Shown here piece after piece: positions 1 through 12,688 of a DNA stretch of 29,253 nt. Source of the stretch: Isohypsibius dastychi (Eukaryota; Tardigrada; Eutardigrada; Parachela; Isohypsibiidae); the NCBI GenBank assembly GCA_034696485.1, contig JAQIWT010000190.1:1-29253 (forward strand). Reading direction: 5' to 3'. The position numbers were made by a program, and so were the translations under genes. Below the pieces are notes generated by a model. It searched no databases and had not been told where the DNA came from. It saw only the letters and a list, made by a program, of their open reading frames with translations. The first letter of the stretch is position 1. Each line of letters begins with the position of its first letter.

Positions 1-365
1 TAAAAGTTACTTTGTCTAAATTAAGGCACTGAGTTTCAAGGAAATTTTTAATTTCACCATAGTGCGCGCGCACCGATGTTTTCGCCAAAGCGTAGAGCCG
101 AAAAGGCTCTCTCAGTCATCTAAGAGCTAGACGAGATTGCAAGGAGAAAGGATTCACTATTTACTCTCGAGAAAATACCGTTACACGAAAAATCGTTTAC
201 CCCAAAATTTGATTAAGCCGGAGTGTGTCGGAGTGAATTCTCAAAACCAGCCCTTAACCAAAAGTCCATCAGTTTCTGAAATTTATCGGTCAGATCGAAA
301 GAAGATTCACCGGGAAAAACATAAAAACATCACATATGCACAAAAACAGTAGCTCTAAGTCACTT
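1..365. other. 3' flank of AGPS, no gene recognised
   Basis: This edge segment lies downstream of the AGPS stop codon on the minus strand. The plus strand has an open frame ending at the TAG near 352, but it has no ATG start and no family resemblance, so I do not call it. A short GC-alternating run (gcgcgcgc) sits near 64-71. No AATAAA for AGPS is visible on the minus strand here. Confidence 0.5.
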
Positions 366-2741
<2,376 letters not shown>

Positions 2742-3259
2742 ATCCAGAGATTCACAGTCATAAAAGCATGGAAAAGTTAAACAACAAAATACGCTGAGAA
2801 AAAATTTCTGAGATTCAATCAATCAGCTGGGGTATGGAATTGATTGTTTCGTCGAACAGTGGTAGGCCGACAACATGGCTCTTCGCTCATCCGCAAGGTA
2901 GTCACCAGAAACATTCTTTCGCATCATACTGTATCTGGTGGATTAATCAACGTAGTTTATAATTACATCATTTTAGCTTTTGTAGGACCACAAACAAGAA
3001 ATGAGAAAGGTAATTTTGGTAAGTTTGTTCACAGGTGTGCTTAACGATTCTTACTACACATTGCTTGATTACAATTATACTAAACCTTCTTATACTTGCG
3101 CATTATATTACTAAATATTAATTACTGTAAATATTATAATTACTAATTCCGTACCGGTGAATGCTTCACAGATGTTTTATTCAATTTTTCTTTTCGGCAT
3201 TCCATGTTCTAATGATAAAACCACAAAAGCGAAGAAAACTTTGATGGTGTATGCGTGAA
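2742..3259. other. Intergenic gap between AGPS (5' side) and CTBS (3' side)
   Basis: Both flanking genes are on the minus strand, so this holds the AGPS promoter/5' UTR and the CTBS 3' UTR. It is AT-rich around 3040-3150. No TATA box, repeat or coding exon is convincing; a cleavage signal for CTBS is listed separately. Confidence 0.5.
3176..3181 (-). terminator. Candidate CTBS polyadenylation signal
   Basis: AATAAA on the minus strand (TTTATT on plus), about 80 bases past the CTBS stop codon, the usual distance for a short animal 3' UTR. A second AATAAA overlaps the final codons of CTBS. Confidence 0.5.
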
Positions 3260-5200
3260 TTAAATTTTATTCTGATTGTCCAGAAGGAGAGCCTTAGCCG
3301 CGTAGCTATCCCACGATTTGCTATCTGGTATCAAGTCCCACATGCGTTTTCGGAGAGCCGGTCCACCTTCTAGGTTATCCAGTCCGTCCAAATATCCAAT
3401 ATGCCAAAAACCAACACCTCTCAAATCGTTGCTGTTGGCCCATAAATATTTCAGTAACAAGCTTCCGGCATCGTCGTAATGTACTTGTTTTTGGTAGCCG
3501 GTGGCGTTCTGAAGAAGAAATATAGACAATGCAATTAAAGAATACAGGAAATTTAGCTAAACCTAATTTGAAAGTGAAACGAGAAAACAAACGTGGTATG
3601 GTTATTATTATCTGAATTTTCATAATAAGTTTCCTAATTTGTTGTCTCGTCAAATATTTGTATGCTCTGGACTTTTGTCACACGGCGAACGACGAACTTT
3701 ATCGTTAGGCGAGTTAAGTAAACCTTATTTCACCTTGTAATTGAATTGCGGAGATTGCCCGTCAAGATTCCATTCAATTCTTTCGATTGATGCATTTGCG
3801 GTGGAATTTTTCAACAGGGACGTAATCTCATCGATTCCCCGCTGATCGCCGACCCAGTCGCTGCACGGAGCGCCTTGATACTCGCCATGAGGAATGTCAC
3901 ATATATTTCCCTGAAACCAAAATCACAATTCTTCATCTTCAGCGCCTGAGGTGACTTATATATTCTTCTCACCGTTGACAAGTTAACACATGGATAATCA
4001 TATCCAAACCAAGGTAAGCCAAGAACGAGTTTGTGCGGCGGAATACTCAAATTGAAGAATCCATGTATGCCTGGAGAAGTGGAAATGCATAAATCGAAAC
4101 CACTCTGACAGCATCGAAATAAACTAACAAACCTTCAACCATTTTAAAGAATGGAGTATTGGACATGGCAATGCAAGGTCCCCAGATCTGGCCTTGCACG
4201 CAATACGACATGATGAACAAAAAGTCAGTGACATCTGCCAGTCCTTTGTAATCATAGCATCGTTCCTAGAACCACCACACTCATCAATCAAACGATCTGC
4301 AAATTTTTGCAAAGGTCACTCACATCAACGCAGTACGTGGCCCACGCGGCATCAAAAACAACCTGGTAATGACAATAGAATAAATAATTCGTGATGCTGA
4401 ATTTAATAAGATTTAGTTTAACAACTGCACGTTAGTATCATTACATAACCCGTCGGGGTTTTCGCATAAGACTTACCCACGCACCGGGGACCTCATTAAT
4501 TAGTGCAATTCTGGTTTCATTCACCAGATCAACCAAAGCCTGTCGCTCAGGGCTGTTCGCGGCAATAGGATATTCTGGATCGAAGTTGATGCCATCTAAA
4601 AAGTTACGTTTGACCCGACTGACTTGCTCTTCGATATACAGTTTCCGGTGGGTCAAGTTCGTCAATAGATCATGAGGTACATCAGGTACAACCAAACTGC
4701 AATTTTCCGGGATCAGTTTCTACAAAGTCTAGTCCTCGAATATCTGATCTACTTACTGTAGTCTGACGTTGTTTTCATGAGCATGGCATATCAGTTCGTC
4801 AGTGAAGTTCCACATTGCAAGCTGTACAACAAAACAGGTTTTGATTGAAACATTTCCAAGAAATTTTTGGCCGTACCGTCGTCAGTTTCTTCCAATCATA
4901 CTTCATGTAGACTTTTGGGTCCATACTGACTCCAAACCCGTACACTTCTTTCTTAGGAGTCGTGCTGATGGGCTTGCACAGTTCTGGTCTGCTGCAGGGA
5001 CAAGGGCGAGCTAGAGCTCCTGATCTCGCTAAATAATTGTGAACACATTCAGCTGATCACCGGCTTTGAACATTTCGCGGGAACTTACGTAAAACTGATG
5101 TGAGCGATGTCGAATTCAGATTGACATCAGTGAGATTTGTAGTTTGTCCATGAGCAATCCCAATAAATGCCAGGAGAAGGACAACTATCGCCCTGGTCAT
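3260..5200 (-). CDS. CTBS: Di-N-acetylchitobiase-like GH18 glycosidase (lysosomal/secreted)
   Basis: Glycoside hydrolase family 18 enzyme; the vertebrate relative removes the reducing-end GlcNAc of chitobiose cores during lysosomal glycoprotein breakdown. Nine exons: 5200-5089, 5028-4877, 4821-4757, 4696-4477, 4362-4324, 4265-4133, 4070-3973, 3910-3734, 3508-3260; 414 residues (human 385). A signal peptide (MTRAIVVLLLAFIGIAHG) is followed by the CPCSRPELCKPI motif, typical of chitobiase rather than chitinases. The catalytic block reads DGINFDPE, keeping the acid/base Glu. Later landmarks are VVFDAAWA, ERCYDYKGLADVTDFLFIMSY, KLVLGLPWFGYDYPCVNLS, YQGAPCSDW and LRGVGFWHIGYLD. The normal MSYD of the family is MSYC here. 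Sequons include NLT and NST in the N-terminal part. All splice phases agree. Confidence 0.93.
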
Positions 5201-5791
5201 TTTGATAAATTTTGTGTGAAACGTGTTAGCGCTCACCAACTTGAAATACCGAAACAGATCCTGTAGCGGTTCAGGCAAGAGTGTTATACGCTTGGAACTT
5301 TTACTAGAAAGGCCATTAACGAACATTGCTCGAGGCCATCTTTTGGCACACCCTTTTATTGATTTTTTCGCCGTGATGGCGAAGGCCAGCGAGGCTGATT
5401 GATCGTGCCAAAGCGAGTCCAAATTACTGCCCAAAATGCTGGTGCTCTGGTTGCATCATGGTCCCAACACTGCATAACAAGAACCGAAAAATGTTAATTT
5501 CAATACCAAAGGTCACTTCTATCATCTTTCGAAAAATATTCATTTTGGAAGTGACTGAAAACATGTCAACGCCACTTTCTTCGGTCAAATAGTTTTTCGC
5601 GCAGTTTTACAGCTGTGGGACTCACAAAAACACATTTGTACAAAAAGACAAGAGCAACTCCAGGTCGCAATTCACAGACTAAAACAACGAACTGTCAACT
5701 CGTACATACACAAAACTAAAATCTCCAACTGGCAAAACCTTCCCTCGCCGCCGATTGACACGAAAAACAAAAAAAAACGATGTCATGCAAG
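5201..5791. other. Intergenic gap between CTBS and MKK7
   Basis: Minus-strand neighbours on both sides; this should hold the CTBS promoter and the MKK7 3' UTR. An open minus frame continues upstream of the CTBS ATG but lacks a start codon. An adenine-rich run lies near 5764-5777 and an AATAAA on the minus strand near 5354 is far from the MKK7 stop. I see no further gene. Confidence 0.45.
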
Positions 5792-8689
5792 TCAGTAATT
5801 TACGACATTATATTGCTTTCTCGGTAGAGGAGCTGAGGCTGGAACGTTGGCAGAGGACCGGAAAATTGATTTGGTAGGCGGCTTAACAAACCACGAACGC
5901 GGCGGACTCACCGGTGTCCCGCTCTGAGATTGGGGAGATTTGTCGGACATACTTGGGGATTTTAACGGAGTGCTCGGGCTTGGAGACGGGGTGGAGAATA
6001 ACGACGATCTAGATGCGACGGATGGAAACACTGGTTTTGGTGGCGCAGATGGTAATGTAGCATGTGTCACCATTTCAGTATGGAAAGCGTGGAACATCAG
6101 AGGAGAATAAACCTTTAAAGCATTCTCATTCATAAACATCTCAGCCAAAAGCAACTATATAACAATTTACCTGCTTCACCCATCCGGCTACATCCACGTT
6201 AAGGAGCTCATAACGAATAATGAATGGATGTTCGAGGAGTCTCCGGTATTTCGGTCGCCGTTTGGCATCCTTTGTGAGACTGAAATAAAATCACGAATAT
6301 AACATGGATGCCGAACGGAAAAGCCATTGGAAAAAGTATAATGATTATTCTCACCAGTCTTTAACGAAAGAACAAAAGTCCATTGAGAATCCACGATGGG
6401 CCGGTAGAGATGGAGGTGGGTCGCCAACAATGTTGGCCAACACTTCGAAATCTGTCTTGCAATGAGTGTATGGCAGTTCTCCAGTGGCAAGTTCAATTAA
6501 AGAAATGCCGAGACTCCAGATATCCGCCCGGATGTCGTAGTCAGGACGATTTCCTTCCTGGGCTATGATGCGTTCAGGCTGCAAACAAAGATAAATCGAT
6601 CAAAATCAGGAGAAACTGTTTCCACGTAAATTGGAGAAAAGCTTTTGAAAATGAAATATTTTATATACATACCGCTAAGTAAGCTGCACATCCACCACAT
6701 TGGGTTTTGGCTTTGGAATCAACCAGTCGGCCACTGATGCCGAAATCACATAATTTGAAAGTACCTGGAAAAACAGAGATATGTGTTGGTCCTAAAGTAG
6801 CTTCAAAACAAGGAAAATACCTCTCGAATCGAGAAGGATGTTAGAGGGTTTCACATCTCGATGAATCACGCCATGTTTCTCTTTTAAATAATGCAGCGCT
6901 TTCACTACCTTCAAAAACAAAAAATAAAATATAAGTATAAACCTGGTAGAAGAAATCGCCGCAATCGGTATCTGCACGAAAACTAACGAAGATGAACGCT
7001 GATGCAATAGCCCTAATTGAACCTAATCTAAACCATGGAGGAGATCAATCTTACCGAAACCGCCATTTTGCCGAGTATTTTCTCCGGTAAAGGAGTTTTC
7101 GTTTTCTTCAGTAGCTTATCCAAACACGTAGCCATCATCTCCATGCAAATCCACACTTCGCTCTGTGGAAAACAAATCAAATTGAACCAACAGGAAATGA
7201 CAATCCAAATTGGCTCTCACATCAGTGACAAAACATCCGACGCACTGGACGATATGAGGGCAGTCATGGCTTTTGAGAACGACATCTAAATCACGGATAA
7301 TTCGCTTATTTTCTTCCTTATTTCCGGACTTTCGCATGATCTGTAATGGAGGGAAGAAATCGATTAGCTCCATCGAAGGCATGACACTTTAAGCCTTACT
7401 TTGACAGCCAAGACATCCCCGGTTTTCTTGAAGCGCATCTTCACGACAGTTCCACATGTTCCATGTCCTAATTCTCCAAGATTCTCCAGATCTTCAGTTG
7501 ACGATTCATACCTTTTTCCACGAAGTGTGATGATATTTGTCTTTTTCAGTATTTCAGCTAATTTTTGCTCATATTCAACTCTGAAAAACACATAAGACGT
7601 CAATATCCATAACGGAATGCACAAAAACATACCGAGCAATTCCTGCGATTTTGATTCTAACAAAATGCAAGAAATACGGTACGGTAATTCAAAATCCAGT
7701 TAGACTTAAATAGCAAGAAAGCTCGTGAAAATCGATCGATTCACAATGGCGATATGAATCATGTCCAAGTTAGAAATGATTTATAACAGAGACTTCCGCA
7801 GATCTTGCATTTCACGTTAAAATTAATAATCGCATCATAACTTTTCTGAAAAGTTCACTGTTCAGGGTTGTAATGAAAAGGACAGAACTAATCAGCTGTC
7901 AAAGTACTGAATTGGAGAAAATGACTAAGCAAATATTTGCGTATCAGAATGATAAACGCTACTTCATACTAGCCAAACTTCTGAACTTACTGCACGTCTT
8001 CGGTTCTCACTAACGCATTAGCAGCGTTGTTCCTTACTCCGGGAGGCAACGACGGTAACGCCAATTCAAACCGCTTTAGCCGAGTTAAACGGAAGGAGTC
8101 CCGGAAACCCAACAGAGAAGGAGCTGAGGACTCCCCGTCGATATCTGGAGAGATGGCCCGACCCATGGCTGGTCCAACAGTAGAATGGTTCATCAACACT
8201 AAAAAGATGACGATTATGGTCAACACATCTACCATATTTCCAAACACAGTCAGGAAGATACATCGAAAAAAAGAGAAACCATCGATGTCAAATGTGGAAT
8301 TGTCTCGATAGTCGATACCCATTCTCATTCAGGGAAACAACAGTCAAATTTTAACCACTCCATATACTCTGTATACTCCTCATTCAAAAAACATCAACAC
8401 CAGGCGCAAAATTCGATTTCAAAACCAAGAAATTCAGAAAAGAACTAGAAAATAGAAATGATCTGGAATCGCAATTAGGAGGCTGACGGGTGAATTCAAG
8501 TTGACACTTACGTGGTTTAGGTTTCTTTCTAGTCAAAGATGGGCTGGCCAGACTGAAAGCAAAAGGAACGTTCTTTTCTGGATTGATGGGAAGCGGAAGA
8601 GGTTCCTGGATCTGTGAATCTGCATTCTCCGCCATGATGCGCTTCTCAAGATCCCGAATTTTGTCACTGAAGTTTTCAGTGTTCTCCAT
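5792..8689 (-). CDS. MAP2K7: MAP kinase kinase 7 (JNK pathway; hemipterous/MKK7 orthologue)
   Basis: Dual-specificity kinase that phosphorylates JNK in stress signalling. Eleven exons: 8689-8512, 8198-7991, 7656-7633, 7580-7400, 7340-7221, 7162-7055, 6908-6821, 6764-6673, 6578-6355, 6279-6171, 6112-5792; 550 residues, longer than human (about 420-435). The N-terminus has the MKK7-type helix ([13 protein letters not shown]) and basic-hydrophobic MAPK docking-like sites ([20 protein letters not shown]). Kinase domain about 168-430: GHGTCG loop, VAIK-type Lys197, SGNKEENKR and [12 protein letters not shown] Asp291, DFG Asp309. The activation loop SKAKT keeps the Ser and Thr (319, 323) matching human Ser271/Thr275, while the following human Ser is Cys. 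The region after the kinase core retains the MKK7 docking (DVD) segment. A Pro/Ser-rich tail of about 100 residues is extra. Exon 3 is only 24 bases. The ATG at 8689 has a good context (aagATGG). Confidence 0.95.
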
Positions 8690-9047
8690 CTTGGTAATGC
8701 TGAACGAATGCCGCGACAACAATAATAACAGCAGCTACCAGCACATCCAAAATTTTCAGATCTTCAAGATTGACATTTGATATCCGTGATGAGTAAGACG
8801 GACAAAATCGTTCACTTTTCGTACATTTCTCGAAGTTGTCCAGCCACTCGACAAAGAAGATATGGCGCCTGAATGAAACGTAGAATTGTATACAGCTAAC
8901 TGCAAGACAAGGGCAGGAAGAAGGAACAATCTATTTTCTAGGGAAGAAATTAGGATCCGTCTTCATTTCAGAATTCCCTCGAAGTCAGACACACGTGGAA
9001 GCAGTGGTGGGTCATTGGAAAGTGGTATCAAGCGGCTTTCGTGTATC
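8690..9047. other. Gap upstream of MKK7, no gene recognised
   Basis: Contains the likely MKK7 promoter/5' UTR on the minus strand. No TATA box or coding similarity was visible. It ends at the left end of the inverted-repeat element. Confidence 0.45.
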
Positions 9048-9548
9048 CAGACTTGTCCCGAATCCTAAAACCCCGAATCCCGAACCGAACCGAATTTCTT
9101 TAAATTTTTCCCGAATATCCCGATCCGAATATTAGATGTTTTCCCCGAATCCCGAATTTTCCCGACCGAATCCCGAATTTTCAAAACCCCAAAATTTCAA
9201 GAATCCTGACTTTCGGCGGTGATTCTTTCAGCCCACAAAACGGCGAAGCACTCGGAATGACTGTCAAACGATTTAACAAAGGAATCTTTTTCAATTTACC
9301 GTAAACAAAATATGAACGAAATTGATTACGATTGGTCGGTTCAAGCCAATATTCTCTGTGTTTCAATGTGAAATTCGGGAAAAATTCTCCCGAATATTGA
9401 AAAATCCCGAACCCGACCGAATCGTTCAAAATCCCGAATTTCCCGACCGAAGCATTGGAGTTCCCGAACCGACCCGAACCGAATATATTCGGTCGATTCG
9501 GGAAATTCGGGTGTTTTTCCCGAACCGAAGATATTCGGGGCAAGTCTG
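9048..9548. mobile_element. Non-autonomous TIR element (MITE-like) filled with CCCGAA-type repeats
   Basis: The left end reads CAGACTTGTCCCGAA (9048-9062) and the right end is its inverted copy, CAGACTTGCCCCGAA on the minus strand (9534-9548): 14 of 15 bases match. Both flanks of the roughly 500-base element consist of dozens of variants of CCCGAAT, CCGAACCGA and TTCGGG, while the centre (about 9185-9355) is ordinary sequence. No transposase frame is present. Ends starting CAG resemble hAT-family elements (known family trait), but I cannot find a convincing 8-base target duplication (flanks cgtgtatc and tatgtgac). Assignment to a superfamily is therefore open. Confidence 0.7.
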
Positions 9549-9733
9549 TATGTGACTCTGGGTGCACTGTGAAAGGGTCTGAATGAAACCCCCAGATATG
9601 AATTCACCACTGAACTAAGATGACGTAACTGCCTGCTTGGGGTTACGACAAGGGTTGACGCTCCAGCTGATCGGAACTGAAGTCAAAAAAGCAAAACAAA
9701 TCGAGTCCGAAGTCAACATTGCACCTGCCACAC

Positions 9734-11955
9734 ATGCCTTTCGGTTTTCAATCAACGTTGCATCGTTTCATTCCAACGACAATGCATGGCTTTATCGATG
9801 TTCGACAGATTATTACCTTTGGCTGTTATCTGAAATCTTTCCATGTGCGTCAGACGTTAACCAAAATTGGACGTTTTATTTCGACGGATGGAATCAAAAT
9901 TCGTGGAATTCACAAAATGACCGTCACCCAAAATTACCAGGTTTGTAGGCACCTACCGTCTGAAATCTTTTGGACCTTTCCGAATCATAATTTAGGATAA
10001 ATCGGAGTACCGTCCATGTGATTTATGTTCTATGTTTTAGAATGCCATCATCGCACTTAATTCCCTGCAAAGCAATGCTCAGACCATAGAAAAGGCAAGG
10101 AAAGAACGTGACGCAAATGCCGCCAAAAATGTCCCTTGGATGGAAATTCTTCTCGGGTACGTCGGCGTACAGGTAAGTAACTTGGCGTTGAGTTGACCCG
10201 CTGGGGGGTCTTGCAGAAGAAAATATTAGAACACGATGTTTTTCTTCTCCGTTTTTACTCGGGAATAATATGATGAATAGAATGCATTGTATTTTTAGAG
10301 AACATGTCGTAATGAAGAGCAGAAAAGCTTGTGACTGTTTCTGCGGGACGTAAAAAATTATGAAGCAGATAAGAGTTCATTCCTTTTAGTTTTCGGTGGG
10401 CGTTTCTGGAACAAGTTCACCAACATCAGAGATCCACAGAACCGTATTCTTTACTTGTAGGTTACGGATATTGACAAGCTGAATGTTGTTCACGTGAGCG
10501 GAACAAAAGGAAAAGGCTCAACGTGCGCATTCACCGAAAGTCTTTTTCGTCTTTCCGGATATCGAACTGGATTTTTTAGCTCGCCGCATTTGGTGTCTGT
10601 TCGCGAGCGAATTCGTCTGTCTGGGAAGCCGATATCAGAGAAGTTGTTCACACAATATTTTTGGGAAGTTTACGACAGATTACTAGAAAGATGCTCGCCG
10701 GAAGAAATGCCCCCGTATTTCAAATTTCTCACCGTCATGAGTTTTTATGTCTTCCTGAAAGAAAAGGTACGGTTTCTGAATGGACATTTTATCATTTTTT
10801 TACAGCATATATACCATGAATTTGTCCTGGAATACAATTTTAATAATTATTTCGGCGAAACTGCTTCCAAAAGCTATGATTTCCCCGTAAAACAAGTATT
10901 TATCATTTCCAGGTTGATGTGGCGGTAGTCGAGGTTGGGATAGGTGGAACATTCGACAGCACAAATGTAATCCGGAAACCGGTTGTCTGCGGTGTCACTT
11001 CACTCGGATATGACCATATGAGTCTTCTCGGAGAGGTACGTCAAAATTCAGCCGACTTTTTTGACTCGACTGGAATGAGACTTTTTCTTTTCAGACGTTA
11101 TCCCAAATAGCTTCCCATAAAGCCGGGATTTTCAAACCAGGATGCCCGGCTGTATCCGTTCAGCAGCCGGACGAGGCGATGGCAGTTCTAGAAACCCATT
11201 CCAAAGTGACAAATACTCCATTGTTCAACATTCCTCCATTGGAGTTATATCCGACTGTCGACCGCCCGGTGACCTTAGGCCTCGAAGGTCGAGTCCAGAG
11301 CATGAACGCGTCGTTGGCGCTGCAGTTATTCCACATTTGTATCAACCGTATGAAAGACCCCGATTATCTTCCGGTGCATAAAAACGGGAGGCTGACAACA
11401 TTCATCATTGAGCCTGTTCTTCAAGATGCGCTTGAGAAGTGCACTTGGCCAGGCCGATTCCAGCGGATTACGCATAAAAATATCGACTTCTACCTCGACG
11501 GTGCACATACAAGAGAAAGCGTGAAGTATTGCGCTGAGTGGTTCCGCAGCGTCAGGAACCCACGATTGGAGGTGCATCGAGTTCTGCTTTTCAACTCGAC
11601 CGCCGACCGCAACCCAGAAGACCTTCTTGGTCCTTTGGTTGGATGTCAGTTCCAAACTGTGATCTTCTGTCCGAACATTCTCAATCGAGATGTCACGGCT
11701 TCTTCCGATTTGGCCAATTTTACCGTGAATCCGGAACATCAATCTGCACGAGCAGCTCGACATGCTGACGTTTGGAAACATTTAGACCACGATGGATATT
11801 CAAAAATACAATGTTTTGAAAGTGTCAGGGAGGCTCACGAATGGATTTTGAAACTGGGTGAGGAGGAGCCTGTTGAGGTGCTTGTGACCGGAAGCCTTCA
11901 TTTAGTTGGTGCCGTTTTGACTGTTCTTGACCCAGGTCTAAACCACAGTCTGTGA
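9734..11955 (+). CDS. FPGS: Folylpolyglutamate synthase, mitochondrial/cytosolic
   Basis: ATP-dependent ligase adding glutamates to folates, which retains them in cytosol and mitochondria. Five exons: 9734-9940, 10041-10172, 10461-10766, 10913-11035, 11095-11955; 542 residues from the first ATG (human mitochondrial form 587). Landmarks: [16 protein letters not shown], the P-loop GTKGKGST (127-134), [79 protein letters not shown], and C-terminal [14 protein letters not shown]. The stretch before the Met at residue 62 (codon 9917) is rich in Arg, Lys and His and nearly free of acids, like a matrix-targeting presequence; translation from Met62 (MTVTQNYQ) would give the cytosolic form. Another in-frame ATG lies at 9782. 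Which of 9734 or 9782 is the mitochondrial start is uncertain. Confidence 0.94.
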
Positions 11956-12688
11956 ACGTTTTAAAATTTGTTTTACAATGGATGATACGTTATTGATTGC
12001 GTACTTTTTTATTTATTAGTTTAGCAGATGATGGTTAAATCTGCTACTGTTCGTCACTGACAACTGAGGCATTGTCGGTTTTTCGACAACGCAGCGTGCG
12101 ATACTTGATCAGTGATTTTAGTACACCCACCTGGTAAACTCTCAGCACAGAGCTGTAAGAGATGAACGTTGCTCTTCCGCAGATGTCACCGAAAATTCGT
12201 TGGACTTCTCCAACTATTCAGGAAGCCTTGTGTTCAACGCCTGAAACCAAATCTCAGAGTTCTGCCGACGAGTTCTTCAATCAAGAGCAGTCATTACTGT
12301 ATGTTCCCTCAAATAGGGTGAAACTCAAACTAATCTCAAATTGATGGCACGTTGAATCAAAGGTTACGCATGTTTGATCCGAAAGCTCTCAATTTCGTAG
12401 AACGGTTTATCGCAATGAGATTGCATCCCTGGCGGATTTATGGCACGTCTGATGCACCTTACGTTTGGTTGTGACAGAAAAGCATACAAGCGAACTTTAA
12501 TATGGATTATGGTTGGTACGGAAAATAAAGAAGATTTGGATGCTAAGCGCTGTTCCTCGGCACTCAGTCTGATTATGCAATCAATATTCATGTAATCAGG
12601 CGAAGTAATAAATATTATTTATCACTGAACTCTCAACCAATATCAAAGGCGGTCACGAGGCTTGCTCATCCAGCTCCACCGAATCCTC
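11956..12688. other. Tail-to-tail gap between FPGS and the receptor guanylyl cyclase
   Basis: Two convergent genes end here. It contains a small perfect hairpin at 12072-12089 (six-base stem TTGTCG/CGACAA, loop of six), T/A-rich runs around 12005-12020, and an AATAAA on plus near 12525. Short open frames at 12162-12344 (+) and 12364-12591 (-) begin with ATG but resemble nothing I know and lack coding support; I leave them uncalled. Confidence 0.45.

Noticed and set aside
3676-3720. Weak similarity (acggcgaacgacgaac) to 27800-27830
   Set aside because: The shared stretch is short and low in complexity; not enough for a dispersed repeat.
8027-8311. Plus-strand open frame of 94 codons
   Set aside because: Antisense to MKK7 exon 2; the minus frame encodes the docking region with correct splice phases.
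9181-9610. Overlapping open frames on both strands rich in FGR/PNIF or EPxRI
   Set aside because: They are translations of the CCCGAA repeats of the inverted-repeat element, not a transposase.
12162-12344. 60-codon ATG-initiated plus frame
   Set aside because: No homology, signal peptide, or splice-supported continuation; plausible by chance in the gap after FPGS.
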